From Hypomesus transpacificus (lineage: Eukaryota > Chordata > Actinopteri > Osmeriformes > Osmeridae), in assembly GCF_021917145.1 (NCBI RefSeq), contig NW_025813854.1:1-64000 (forward strand): DNA of 64,000 nt, read 5' to 3'. Positions 12,824-25,428 of this stretch are shown here, piece by piece (the first letter of the stretch is position 1; every line of letters begins with the position of its first letter). Position numbers and translations under genes: made by a program. The notes below the pieces were generated by a model. It worked only from the letters and a program-made list of their open reading frames with translations, was not told the origin of the DNA and did not search any database.

Positions 12824-13256
12824 GACGATTTAACATTCATATCATCTCTGTGCTTGGTGAATGTGCTCGGAGGCACAAATTCCTTGTTGAATTAACATTC
12901 CCATTCTTCTTGCGGGTTTATTTATTAGAATTCAAACCTTTTGACTAGAACCAATATGGTTTCCAGAATAACCAGTATTATGAGCATCAGGTATCTCGTG
13001 GTTTCAAACAGCCTCTCTTCTTCCTGGTTTATTCTTTATTGTGTTGGAGTGAAGGCGGAGCTTCAATTGATAGGGAATTTAATGACAGGTTTCTCTCATA
13101 AGACTTAACAACAGGGATGCTTGCCAGACAGGTTTACAGGTATTTACATTGCAGGATTTTGGTGTAAAACTCTTTAAAGGACATTTTTCAAGAGGTCTGG
13201 ATATCACAGTCAGTTGAAGAACAGCACTGGAGGCAGTTAGAACAGGAGGTTCTAGA

Positions 13257-14364
13257 ATGCTTTGGTACACAGCACTCTGTGTGCTTGGATTAATCCTTCC
13301 CTGCGTACATGGAGACGTATCTGGTAAGAGCTGTTGCTCACTGTATGCATCGATTCCAAACCAATCAACACCCTATATTGGCCTATTTGTGTTGACCTTC
13401 AACTGTGAGATCTTAAAATGTAGAACATAATCAAGGTCACTTCCTAATGTACATATTGCATTATATGTTATATATTTATTATTTTACCATATTTGGCCAT
13501 GATATGTTTTTTGTCATACAGTTTTTATATCCTTCATTTTCATACCCATCAAGTAGGCCTTCCTCATTGACTGCATCAATGTCATTATTTTTGTATTATT
13601 GATATTTGTTTACATTTACATTACATTCTGTCATTTAGCAGATGCTCTTATCCAGAGAGACTTACAGTAAGTACAGGGACATTCCCTCAAGGCAAGTAGG
13701 GTGAAGTGCCTTGCCAAGGGACACAACGTCATTTTGCATGGCCGGAAATCAAACCAGCAACCTTCTGATTAATAGCCCGATTCCCTAACCGCTCAGCCAT
13801 CTGACCCCTGTTCAACATACACTATTCATTTAGTCACTTCTGAACCTGCGTGTTCAGTTTAAACCTCACATGCATGATAGAACATCAAAGCATCCAAGTG
13901 AACAGTGCTAGTCTCACACACTTCACAAAAATCAGAACTGGAAATTTGTGTGTTTGCCAGAAATTCAGACCCTCGGTAACTTGAAGATCTCTATTCTGGC
14001 TTCCTCCAACTCAACGGATGCCTCTATCCAAGCTGCTCTCCTAAATGTAAGAACATCTTTAATATTTATCAGTGCCGATCTGAACTGAGTTCCAAGGCTC
14101 AGGGCATTACATTCTTAAGCTGTCATTCCACTATGTGGACTAAGCCAGTGTTAAATTGAATATTGTCATGAAGAGACTGATGCATGTTATTATTTATCTC
14201 TCTCTCTTTCTCTCTGTCCATCTATGTATCGATCTTTCTCTGTCTGTCTACGTATCAATCTCTCCCTTTGTATCTTTCAGGCAGCTGTCCAGCTCGAGTT
14301 ATATTTGAAGACAAACTATGAAGACATACGTTCCTTCAGAATCACCAATATCAAGAAAGCATGA
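13257..14364 (+). CDS. small secreted protein of 78 residues, family not recognised
   Basis: Three exons: 13257-13323, 13961-14046, 14281-14364, with consensus sites GTAAGA / CCAG, GTAAGA / TTTCAG and matching phases 1 and 0. The start codon opens a clear signal peptide (MLWYTALCVLGLILPCVHG, cleavage probably after Gly19). The mature part is about 59 residues, with an Asn-Ser-Thr glycosylation site (SSNSTD), a probable amphipathic helix (AALLNAAVQLELYLKTNY) and a basic C-terminus (ITNIKKA). It has no cysteines after the signal peptide. A SINE lies in intron 1 and AATAAA at 14685. The LELYLKTNY...IRSFRITNI stretch loosely recalls the first half of a SEA domain, but the C-terminal half is absent. 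The gene model is well supported; the function is unknown. Confidence 0.72.
13611..13808 (-). mobile_element. tRNA-derived SINE, copy 3, in an intron
   Basis: Reverse-oriented copy: it starts with ACATTTACATTACATT and TCTTATCCAGAGAGACTTAC (tail), passes through CCTTGCCAAGGGACACAACG (central domain) and ends with CCGCTCAGCCATCTGAC (tRNA-like head). It lies inside intron 1 of the small secreted-protein gene. Confidence 0.9.
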
Positions 14365-14684
14365 CCTGTACAAATGGTTGTTAGGTGATAAAGTTTAAGC
14401 TTGTGATTAATTGATTTGTTCTGGAGTTACATTATTTGTTGCATAGAAAGTTGTCGAGGTATTTTATCACTGTATCCCAATCTCTCTCAAGGTAATATGT
14501 ATATTATATATTCAAATGATTGTTCAAAATAGGAAGTGTACAGAAGATTAAGTGATTCCCCCAAGACAGCCAGCAGAGGGCCTTGTTGATTTGTTGTATT
14601 TTTTCTATCACAGGATATCAAGCACTGGATGTGATTTTAATTTCATATGATACATTCTGGTCCTTGGACACCATCTTATGGCTG

Positions 14685-14690
14685 CAATAA
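14685..14690 (+). terminator. polyadenylation signal of the small secreted-protein gene
   Basis: AATAAA 321 bases after the stop codon, in GGCTGCAATAAAACAC, followed by T/G-rich sequence. Confidence 0.65.
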
Positions 14691-14699
14691 AACACTACA

Positions 14700-16002
14700 C
14701 TATTCGTCGATAAAGTGTAGAAGGCCTCTGTAGCACAGTGTTCACGGCAAATTATAGGAAAAAGTTTTAGATGACACAATAAGCCTGACACTAATTTGAG
14801 AATTTGATTACTGTAATTGTTTTTTGTTCAGTAAGAACCAGTTAGTACACTCCAATACAGTACAGATTTACAACATTACAGATTTATAGAACATTACATA
14901 ATGCATAGGCTGAACTGGCTTACTGTACAAATACTGTAGCCTACATAGACTTTTTGCCTAGTGAGCCTATGTTCAAATATTGAATCCGGAAAAACCTTGT
15001 AAAGACAGTGTAGAAGAAGAGGAAGCCGGCGTTTGACCCACAGTCTTGTTACGAATTAGACCGAGAAAGACGGTGAAAGGAGGGGCTAGCGACGAAGGAA
15101 CGTGGATAAATTGGATGACACGGTGCGTGCGCAATGAGGCTGACAAATAACGGTGGATGGGATTTAAGAAAAAGGAAATGTCTTGATTCAATACATTTGT
15201 TTATTCAGATTGAAGCGTCTATTGTTGAAACAAATTTCCGTGGATTTTAGTTTTTCTGGTTTTTATGCGGGTCCTCGCGGTTGGCTTCCAAGATAATGAC
15301 CAGTGGAACGCACGTATAATTCATGTTGGATAAAGCTGCAGCGGTTAGTCGGAAATATATATTTTAAGCACAGGTCTGTCTATGCATCACTGCGAGGTGA
15401 TATCGGGGAAAGAGCTTTGTCAAAATATCCCAGATCGTGATTAAACAACATATCTCTCCATTCTCGTCGGTATGTACAGCATGACGCTCGTGTGTGTCAG
15501 GTTTTAGAATCAACGATATAAACGTGGACGGCTAGAGTGCGTAAATAGGATTATTCTGAACACTGTATCAGATGGATATTTAAAGATGGATAGCATACCG
15601 ATCAAATTTAGTTTGACTGAAATAAATTAAATGTTAATACTGTATTTTTGTTATTGTAGTGGTGTTATTGGTTCATAATATAGCTCTATGGCAAATAGGC
15701 CTGAATAAAAGAATCGATACAAAGATAATATTACTATGTTATGATATGCATCCTATACCATAATACAAATAGTATGTTGTTTTGGTTGCTAGTGTGTTCC
15801 AAAATGACAGCTATGTAGGCATTCCAAATCATGTGTAAGCCAGTGTAAACAGATCATAGGAGGAGGAGAACCATTCGTGCCCTCTGCTTGTACGAGTGGG
15901 CAGACATACAAACAGGACAACATGGCCATTGTTCAGTCAAGCCGTTCAGTTCAGTGGCAGGTCACTAAGCTCTTACTCTCCGTCCATCCCTCCTTCTGAC
16001 AG
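14700..16002. other. upstream region of lrrc24 with possible 5' UTR exon
   Basis: No coding exon is seen. A consensus acceptor (TTCTGACAG, ending at 16002) precedes the lrrc24 start codon by 21 bases, so a non-coding first exon upstream is implied. The best donor candidate is TCG/GTATGT at 15469/15470, which would end a UTR exon near 15400-15469. This is inference only. Confidence 0.4.
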
Positions 16003-16023
16003 GTCATCTGTGTCGCGTGAGAG

Positions 16024-19014
16024 ATGGCGTGGGTCCTGTCTGTGCTGGTGTTCCTGGTGCTGTCCGTCCACAGCCGGCCCTCTCTGGGCTGCCCCCACGG
16101 GTGCCGCTGCTACAGCCTCACGGTGGAGTGTGGCTCCATGGCCCTCCGAGACATCCCGCTCCACGTGCCCCCCTCTGCACAGGTAGGCTGCACGCAGGCA
16201 CACGTCACGCCAGCATGCAGGCATGGACACCGGCATGCACACGCACACGCAAGCGTGCACACACGCAAAGCATATACACCCACACATGCAAGAATGCACA
16301 CATTTTTTTCACAGCACTTATACATACAAATGTACAAATAAATATGCTGTACATTTAACTCATACACGTGTAACCAGCATTAGAGTTATGTTTTTTATTC
16401 AAATGATATCTTCTTGTATTACTCATCATTTATAATATTTTTTTTTTTAAGAATCTGCATTCTTCTCTTCCTCCTCATGTCCCTTCTCTTCTCCCTTGGC
16501 TGTCGCTGTGTAGACCATCTTCCTCCAGGATAATGCCATAGGTCAGATCAGAGTACAGGATCTCTCACACCTGGGCCACCTTCACTACTTGTACCTGCAG
16601 AACAACAGCATCTCAGCCCTGGAGCCCGGAGCCTTCCGGAACCAGAATCTACTGCTGGAGCTGGCACTCAACGGCAACCGTATCCATTTGCTGACTGCAG
16701 ACATGTTCCGAGGCCTGGAACACCTCCGCATCCTGTATTTGGCAGGAAATGACATCACCCGCCTGCAGGACTACACCTTCAGAGGCCTACAGGTGGGACC
16801 CAAAAGTTTTTGAAGTTCTGTGCATTTCCTGGAAACAAACAGAAAACAGACCTTGATCAAGCGACTCTAACGTTGTAAGATTTAAGGCCTAGACAAAGTA
16901 TACTATGGTGACAGTGGTTGATCAAATTCAACTTAAATTTTAATTGTACTGCCCTTTTTAACAAGCAATGCCACAGAGGGCCTCACACAAACCTATAGAA
17001 CTGCACCTAACCCTCCAACCTAAACCCTCATAAGAAGACAAGGGAAATCTTCCAGTGAAACTCAGAGAGAAAAACTGTTGACGATAGTTGCATAGTCGTG
17101 ATGTTAGGAAGAGGTTATCAAAAGCATGAGTCATGCAGAGGACTGAGACAGACCTTATTTATGAAAATGCCCTCAGACAGAAGAATCAAGCCACAGCCTG
17201 TGCACAATTCATACAAACGTACCTATTATACGTAGGATTGGACTGTTGCAAGGCCATCTTTTCTGAGGACGTACACATAGAAAACACGATTCCATTATTC
17301 ATCCAAGGCATGATGCTCCCAATCGTAACAGCACAGGTTTTTCTCCATGGCAGCGTCTGCAGGAGTTGCACCTGCAGCAGAACAGCATTGAGCTCCTTGG
17401 GGACCAGGCTCTGGTGGGCCTCACCTCCCTGGCCCTGCTGGACCTGAGCAGGAACAACCTCCAGACCATGGGCCCCGCCACCCTCCGACCTCTGGTCAGC
17501 CTCCAGGTCCTGCGCCTCACAGGTCAGGCTGCAGGATGTGTGTGGGTGTTTACGTTGCAGCCCCGAATGTATGCAAAATTATTCTCAGTTTGGACTAGGT
17601 GGCGAGCAATACGCCCACAGTCAAAGCCTTCATGTCCTACGTGATTAATTTATTCCCTCTTTTCTCCTCACTGTATCAATCTAACCCCTAACCCTCTACA
17701 TGTATCACTGCGTCGATCTTTCCACACAACACCTACACAGCTGTAGCCCAAACATTTCTCATCCGACCCTAACCCCCCCCCCCTTGTCACCTCTGACCCA
17801 CGCTCCTCCTCTCCTCGCCAGACAACCCGTGGCGCTGCGACTGCGCCCTCCACTGGCTGCGCAGCTGGATCGACGAGGAGGGCCAGCGTCTGCTCAGCTC
17901 GGCCGAGCGTCGGCTGGTCTGCACGGAGCCGCCCCGCCTCTCCCACCTCAGCCTGGTGGAGGTGCCCCTCAACAGCCTGGTGTGCATCCCCCCGCTGGTG
18001 CAGCTGGAGCCACGCCGCCTGGCCGTGCGGCTGGGCGAGAGCCTGCGGGTGTCCTGCCACGCCTCGGGCTACCCCCGGCCCCAGGTGACCTGGAGGAAGG
18101 CCTCTCTGGGCAAGCTGCCGCTGGCCCCCCGCGGCCTGGTGCAGGAGCTGGGGGGCGGCGGCGCGGCCGGGAGCGGAGGGGCGGAGAACGCGGCGGGCCA
18201 CCTGGGGGAGGAGAGGGTGAGGCTGCAGAAGGGGGACGGCGGCGAGAGGTTTGATCCCGACACGGGGAGCGGGATGCTGTTCCTCAGCAACGTGACGGTG
18301 GCTCACGCCGGGCTCTACGAGTGCGAGGCCTGGAACGCCGGGGGCGTGGCCCGGGTGACCTTTCAACTGGGCATCAACTCTTCTTCCTCCTCGTCCTTCT
18401 CATCTCCCTGGGCCCCCGTCTCGCCCTACGCCCCTTCCTGGCCCCGCCTACGCTCCTCCCGCCCCGCCGCGTCGGACGTGAGCCGCGAGCCTCTGTACGC
18501 GCTCGGCAGCATGGCCTTCAGCGCCCTCGGAGCCGCCACACAGACTGCCATCGCCATAGGGATCTCGCTCCTGGCGCTCACCGCCCTCCTGCTGGTCGCC
18601 ATGATCTACAGTCGCCAGCGGCAACGCCAGAAGGAGGCGGAGGACAAGGAGGAGAGCATCCTGTACGTCAACGACTACTCCGACGGCCCCACCACCTTCG
18701 CCCAGCTGGAGGAGTACCGCGACGAGAGGGGCCACGAGATGTACGTCCTGAACCGCGCCAAACCGGTCCTCCCTCCGCCGCCCCACACCGCCGTGACCAC
18801 CGCGCTGGGCTACCCCCAGCCGGAGCCCCCCTCCCCGCCCTCTTGCCCCGCCAAGCTCCAGTCTCAGGGGGAGCCTGACATACGGACCATGAGGCGGATG
18901 GCGGGGGAGGGAGGGGAGGCGGAGCCCGTCACCACGGCGGAGTCCGAGGGCCTGTTCCTCAACCACACCGGTCTCTTCCTCGACTCTCAGATAGCATACG
19001 AGATCCACTGCTGA
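16024..19014 (+). CDS. lrrc24: LRRC24, leucine-rich repeat and Ig-domain membrane protein
   Basis: Four coding exons: 16024-16182, 16514-16792, 17354-17522, 17822-19014, with phases 0, 0 and 1, giving about 599 residues. Order: signal peptide (1-22), cysteine-rich N-cap (CPHGCRCYSLTVECG), about six LRRs (LHYLYLQNNSISALEPGAF; LRILYLAGNDI; LQELHLQQNSIELL), C-terminal cap DNPWRCDCALHWL, an Ig domain with cysteines in RVSCHASGYP and YECEAWNAGG, and one membrane helix near 445-466 (IGISLLALTALLLVAM). The cytoplasmic tail has FAQLEEYRDERGHEM and ends YEIHC. The LRR caps, SMAF...TQTAIA juxtamembrane segment and terminal AYEIHC match vertebrate LRRC24. The protein is longer than human because of extra Gly/Glu-rich sequence in the Ig domain and a Pro-rich tail. 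Type I plasma-membrane protein, presumed adhesion role, poorly characterised. Exon 4 is very GC-rich. Confidence 0.95.
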
Positions 19015-19608
19015 AGAGAGGAAGACTGCGAGGAGGATGAGGATGAACAAGTGTGGGTGAATCCTCTGAACTAATAGGGACATGGGTTGAGGAGCAGCGG
19101 GATCGGAGTGTCGTCCCTCTATGGCCTGTTGTGACCGGAGAACCTAGAGATCTCCTGAAACCCTGGAAACTGTGATACTCTCACCAGCATGGAGGTGGAA
19201 CTGGCCCTTAAGCTGACTAGCCCAGAACAACCAACTGTCCTTCACTGGATAAGTCCCTTTTATTTAACTGGGATTTGTGGAGCCGTGTGGCTAATTGATT
19301 GGAAGCCTTCCAACCAAGAACTGCTGATGCTGCGTTGTACCTAGCTGTGAGAGAAGAGGAATGATATCAAAGTGTTGTTGTGTGGATTCAATTGGAGTTG
19401 GGTTCGTTCAGGGCAGTTGTTTTGAAGAAATGTGTTGTGGATAAACCAAAACAGAATCCAGCCAATCAGAAATACTGTTGTGTTGTGTCTCCTTCCCCAC
19501 TTCCCCTCTTTTAACATACCAACCTATCACCTACCAACCTACCAACAGTTGTGTGGATCCAAGAGCAGGCTTAGCTGACCTGCTGTATCTCACCTGACCC
19601 AGATCAAG

Positions 19609-19614
19609 AATAAA
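19609..19614 (+). terminator. polyadenylation signal of lrrc24
   Basis: AATAAA about 595 bases downstream of the stop codon, in CAAGAATAAAAACGC. Confidence 0.6.
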
Positions 19615-19649
19615 AACGCACAAAACTTACTGACATTGTCTAGAATCTG

Positions 19650-21314
19650 TAATATCTTACAATGGGTTTCTCTGAGACATTGTACAGATCAAACCCAATT
19701 CCCCATTTTCTACTGCATAGCGTAATCTCTAAAGATTGGTTTGGTCAAATTATGTCGACCCTCTTGGATCTCCTCCAGTTTCTTCTCATCGTATTATTGG
19801 CTAAATTTCCTGAAAATTTGTAAGATGTGAACTTGCATGGAGAGGCAATATTGCATTGGAGTGCATTATGAGATCGTAAATGTCAGCCATATAAATGCAA
19901 AACATATTTTATAACTAGCCTATGAAAGTAAGGCTTGCTTCTTTATCAACACGTTTTTCTGCCTCATGTTGCCTCCCAGTCCCCCAAAAATATGTTCTTA
20001 TGTGTTCCCTGTATTCACATGGTCATGTGTTTCAGTTGCATTTCATTTCAGTTTACCTCAATAAGTCTAGTTACTGTACAATCTATGTTTAAAATGTGTC
20101 GCCTGTTGGCCCATTAAACTCAGCACAGTATGAAGCCTGTGTGGTACGTTCTATGTGCTGTGTACTGTGAAGCTGCTCTTACAAATATTTAAATATGTAG
20201 AGGGCATCTATTACCTTAACATTGACATTCTTCAACCTGTGATTTTGGATTCCAGATGTAGAAAATGTTCATATTTTGCTAATATAATTATTGCTGGGAC
20301 GTACGGCTCTACATTGAACCAAAAAGGGCGGTTGTGCATTTCTACTACGTTAAACTATCGATTTCTTAATTTTGTCTCGATGTTATTTATATTCCAGCTA
20401 CATATTTATTTCCAAATAAATTACAACTTATTGCTGTGTCCTCTTGGTTGTGGGAAGTTTTTATGTTGGAAATAAGGCTACATGCAACGATGCAGTAAAG
20501 TATAGGCTGCTAAATCAGCATTTTCCGTCAGGCATAACCAAGAAGCAGTGATAGGCCTAAAATGTTTCAGTTCACTTCGTTAAGAAAATTGGTCTATCCA
20601 TATCGCATCCACATCGGGTAATTAGTTTTACACACCTGTTGTAAATTCACGCTGTTGTAGCGCAAGCAGCAAATGAGGCTTCTTCATGTCTAAATCAAGG
20701 TATGCCAGGGTATGCGCCCAAAAAAATTGTTGAAATTCTACCTAAACGTCTGATGTGGCACCAATGTGATGTCGTTTTAAGCGGGCAATATAAAGCGTAA
20801 TTATTTTTAGTCTTTTCACAACTTATTGATTTCGAGACTAGCGACGACCCACTAGTAATTACTGCATCGATCTATGAACGCATTCATTTTTTGCCTGGGC
20901 TGATTCTGTTCAATGTTGTAACCATTGAAAAAAAAAAAAAATACGTTTTAATCTTCAGAGCCAAACCGGTATTTTACTCTTGTAGTCAATTGTCCTCCTC
21001 CTCCCATTGCCCTCCAGACCTTGTCTGGACAAATCCCTTCAGTGACAGGATGAAACTTACTAATCATTGGTGATCAATGAGGTCACAGAAGTAAGAACAA
21101 AGAGCAATTGGCTAAAGTTTAACTTCTAATCATGAGTGGGTGGGGGAGTCAGTCGTTGGAGTGCTATGTGTGTCCATACTCTGTTCCACTCTGAATTACC
21201 TCATCAAATGGGCCAGTAGCAAGGGACAGTTTACTGTAGGAAGGGGAGGGAGACAGTGAGACCAGACTGAAGGAAACACCAGTCAAGAAAGGAAGAACCG
21301 GCGTGTCTTGATTA
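19650..21314. other. intergenic, no gene seen
   Basis: AT-rich spacer between lrrc24 and the HECT-like gene. In-frame stops (including TAG at about 21237) lie upstream of the ATG at 21315. No exon for an earlier part of the HECT-like gene could be identified, though a non-coding first exon may lie here. Confidence 0.4.
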
Positions 21315-21697
21315 ATGGAAGTCAGAAGACATAGAGCAGGCCTCAAAACGGATTGCATAAGTGAGAGGGAGGTGAAGCTGGAAGGAAAGAGCGCGACGGT
21401 GATGATATCGATGGAGAACATTGAGATGAAGCTGTTTGCCTTTGATCCTCCGTCACAAGTGGGACCACTGCAGGAATCCCAGTTTAATGACCCGGACCCG
21501 AGCCCAGGCCCTGAAGAGGTAAGAACCACATTCAACCTCATGCTATACATTGTTAGTATTGACGAGGCAAGGTATAACTTCATAGTTTCTCATTGGTTTG
21601 TGATCATGTAAAAAAAAAACCTTGCTAGATACTCTGACAAGGTGAACTAAAATAACATGTTTTCAAGCATTTAAATTTAGCTTCAAGTTCCAGGTTT

Positions 21698-21894
21698 CAT
21701 TACATTACATTTAGTCATTTAGCAGACGCTCTTATCCAGAGCGACTTACAGTAAGTACAGGGACATTCTCCCCGAGGCAAGTAGGGTGAAGTGCCTTGCC
21801 CAAGGACACAAGTCATGTGCACCGGCCGGGAATCGAACAGCCAACCTTCAGATTACTAGCCCATAGCTCTAACCGCTCAGCCACCTGACTCCCT
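21698..21894 (-). mobile_element. tRNA-derived SINE, copy 4, in an intron
   Basis: Reverse copy of the same SINE: CATTTAGTCATTTAGCAGAC tail, GTGCCTTGCCCAAGGACACA central domain, GGCCGGGAATCGAAC B-box complement and CGCTCAGCCACCTGACTCCC head. It lies in intron 1 of the HECT-like gene. Confidence 0.92.
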
Positions 21895-24800
21895 GGTGGC
21901 CTGGTTGCTTGGAATTCTTTGATCCGGCTCCTCTTGACAGTTTCCAAGTGGCCTGTTTAAACTTATAATAAATAAACAAGCTTATAATAAAGAAGTCCTA
22001 ATGCTATATAAGACATTAGTACTGACTTCACTCGTGTGTGTCTCTCTCTCACAGCCTTACCTTGAACACCCCCTGGTGCCTCTAAATGAGATTGTGACAG
22101 AGCCTGTTGAAAAACAAAATCCCAGGAACACTACAGAATCTCCATCACCTACTAGGATGGTGAACAAGGGACCACAGCCTCCTGTGATGAAGATGGAGAA
22201 CGTGGAGATAGAGATGGAGATGTTTCCGTATACAAGGATGACTGAGGAGGACCTGGCGGACAGATGGTCTAACGCCTCTTCGGTAAAGTTCACAGAAAGA
22301 AACACCCATGTGGCGAATCAGCTAGAATCTGCATTTGTTTAGTCTTCCTTATGAAACAAGTTGGAGGCCTGATGTCTTCCACTTAGTACATGAGAGGAAG
22401 GAGTGAAGGTCTCCACACTTTGTTTTGTTGGGGGTGGGAGAAGGTGAGGGTTGTTTCAACCCTTACTGCTGTGTTAGAATACCTGCGCTGGATGTTGAAG
22501 TCATACAAAGTCAGTTTGACCCTCCTCTCCATCCAGACCCCCGTGACGCCCGCCCCCGAGGCCCCCCACAGCTCACCCACCAAGCTGAAGTGGAGGAGGC
22601 CGGTGCCGGAGAAGAGGGGTCTGGTGGTGAAGGATGTCGTCTGTCTGCCCAGCGGGCACCCTCGGGGCCATGAGCTCAGTCACAGCGTGCCGTGGGGCAG
22701 GGAGAGGGCAGAGCTGGAAGCCCTAGGCCTCGTTACCAGGATGTCCATCGACGAATCCTGGAGTGCCCATGAGATGGAGAGTCGTCTGGCTTCTCTATTC
22801 AAGAGACGGTTCTCCAGCAAACAAGGGCAGGCGGTCTCTTTTACCTACCTCAAGGTAGTTAATATCACATTCAGACAAATGTTATGTGAAAGCCGACTTG
22901 GCTCTTAACTATAGACTTACTTTCGTGTGTGTGTGTGTGTGTGTGTGCGCGCGCCAGTGTCTGCAGGGCTCTCGGGTGTTATTTATCCCTGACTTACCGC
23001 CTCAGTTGGATTGGACCGGGAAGCAAGTGCTGAAGATCACAGGACATGGACCCCTCTATGTCCTCTGTCACCATGATTACACTGAGGTAAACACGCTAGC
23101 TCTCTCTAGAAATAACCCTGAATGGAAATGGACAAAGGAGGAAATGGGCTTAAGTTACTCTGGTTGCATTGCTCTTTGGTTTGTTTGTGGTGCACTCTAC
23201 TATTCCATTGTGTGATTTTGATTGAAAGCATCTGTCAGCTTATTTATTTTGTCTTGTTTTGTATAGACAAAAAGTGACTGTGTGGCTGACTGTGATCAAG
23301 CTTTGAAACGGTACGCCTTTTTAATCTGAGAATTGGTTGCTAAACATTGTTCCGAGAAAATTATTAAGAAATTCCACAACCCACATGACCGGTTATGTTG
23401 AGTACACTCGGCACGGCTCATCCACATTCTTTTCTCAATGTCTCATTCAGACAGGAGTTATGTTGGGATGCCAATAAAGATGGTATACATGACGTTAACC
23501 CTCGGGATGAAATTAGGGTAGAATCCCGTTTATCTACCCCCACTGTTGAAGAAGTAAGTTTTCAAATTAATAAGAAATGAATGCTCTAGAGTTATGTACA
23601 GTGCAACGTCATTTTCTTTGGGGGTGAGTAGAGGCAGGTAGTGGTGAGAAACACCAGTCTTCTCGCCTATGAAGTACTGGTAGTCTTTCCAGGAGACTTT
23701 GGAAGTAGATGCCGTCCTCAGACTGTTCAGGGAACAGAACATGACTCCAGATGTCCAGACCCATTTTCATGTGCCGAGGTCGGCAATCCTCAGCAGTGCC
23801 TTCGCAGCCTTGAAGAATCCCTCCTTCAGCTTCAGGACGACTCCCATTCTCCACTTTGTCGGAGATGATGACCAAGGGCACGAGGGGTCGCTTGGAGAGT
23901 TCTTTAGGTACCCGTTTCCCTGCCAACTTTCTAGGTAACTAGCTTTAATTGACAAAATTACCCAATTATCCCTTCGGGGTCTCTTTGTGCCACCGCTTCT
24001 GCCTGCAGACTGGCACTGCTGGAGGTGCAGGAGAGCTCGCTATTGGAGGGCCAGCCAGGCCATCTGTTGATGACCTATGACCTGGTCGCCTTGGAAGAAA
24101 GGCGCTACTTTGCTGCTGGAGCACTGGTGGGCTGGTCGCTGTGCCATGGAGGACCAGGCCTTCGCTGCCTTCACCCGGCCCTCTACCAGCTCATGTGTGG
24201 CCACAACCCCTCATTGGAGGACTTTGACTGGAGGGAGGTGGCGGATGCAGACATTCAGGTCCAACTGCAACAGGTACTTCAGACTTTTCACATACTTGGG
24301 AAAAAGTACTTTTGCAGTAACTAATTCTTGCAGGATTAGTAGTTTGTGCAACAGTACTCTGGTCAACATTTGACCTTTTCTGCAGTTCAACTGTATCCAT
24401 GGTATAGAATACAGTATGTGTGCAGTATGAAACTAACTGAACCTCAAACTGTTACACCCATTCCTTCTACTTTCTCTGTGGTGGTGCTGGTGGATGCCCT
24501 GCAGCTACGGACTTGTGGCTCCATCCAGAAGCTCAGCCCCAGGCTGTGTGAGTGGGTGGCAGACTGTGGCCTCCCAGAGTTCTACACAGCCCACACCAGA
24601 GAGCTTCCCTCCATCTATGCTTGTGTGGTCGAACACTACATCTACCACAGGTAAGATACTTAACCTAAAGTACTCAGAACTGGGACCAAATAGATCCATC
24701 TAAAAACCTAATTGAATAATGCAGTGTTAGCCTGCAGTGCCAAAATAATAGACAGGTGAATCTCAAGTTTCAAGGTATAGGTTTATCATGCTAAACAACC

Positions 24801-25224
24801 ATCAATCTGCTTTTATTGTGAAAACTTCTGATCCTCTCCCCAGGTTGAATAGCATGATCTCACAGTTTACAGAGGGTGTGAACAGCTGCGGTGGTCTATG
24901 GGATATCATGAAAGCTCACTCTGCGGCCTTCCTGCCTGTCATGACAAACACCCCAGAGCCTGGGTCTCACTCGAGATGTTCCAGGTCTCCTTGACTCTCC
25001 CAGAATCTGATCTGACAGCATCTGAGAGCCCCATCACCTGTTGGGGAACAGTCCTTACGATTGGTGGGAGGCTTTCTGTCCTGTTTGAATTGATCAGTTC
25101 ACTTGGTTTCATGTTTTTACTAATGATGTGCAGAGCCAGCATGCAATGGCAGTACAGTACCCACAGGGACAGTGCAAACAGTACTATGACAAAACAGGTT
25201 TAATGTTGTCTATCAACAACTTAC

Positions 25225-25428
25225 CCCTTGTGCTGCCTTCGGGTCACAATGACCCGAAGGTTCACAACGAGCAGCATTTTCTTTTAACCTTCGCGCTGTG
25301 GAGGTTCTGAGAAAGTGTGACGGTTAAAAGAAAATGCTTCACTTTATTGTGTATTGGGTAAAGTTGACGCAACAGGACGGTGGGTCACAATGACTGAAGA
25401 GTCACAATGACCCGAAAGTAACACAGGG
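25225..25428. mobile_element. MITE-like element with terminal and internal inverted repeats
   Basis: The left end reads CCCTTGTGCTGCCTTCGGGT and the reverse complement of the right end reads CCCTGTGTTACTTTCGGGT, an imperfect terminal inverted repeat starting CCC. An internal perfect 16-bp inverted repeat (GCATTTTCTTTTAACC at 25274-25289, complement at 25322-25337) can form a hairpin. There is no open frame. CCC ends suggest a piggyBac-like origin, but the flanks (TTAC and ATCA) are not a clean TTAA duplication. It lies in the last intron of the HECT-like gene. Confidence 0.65.
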
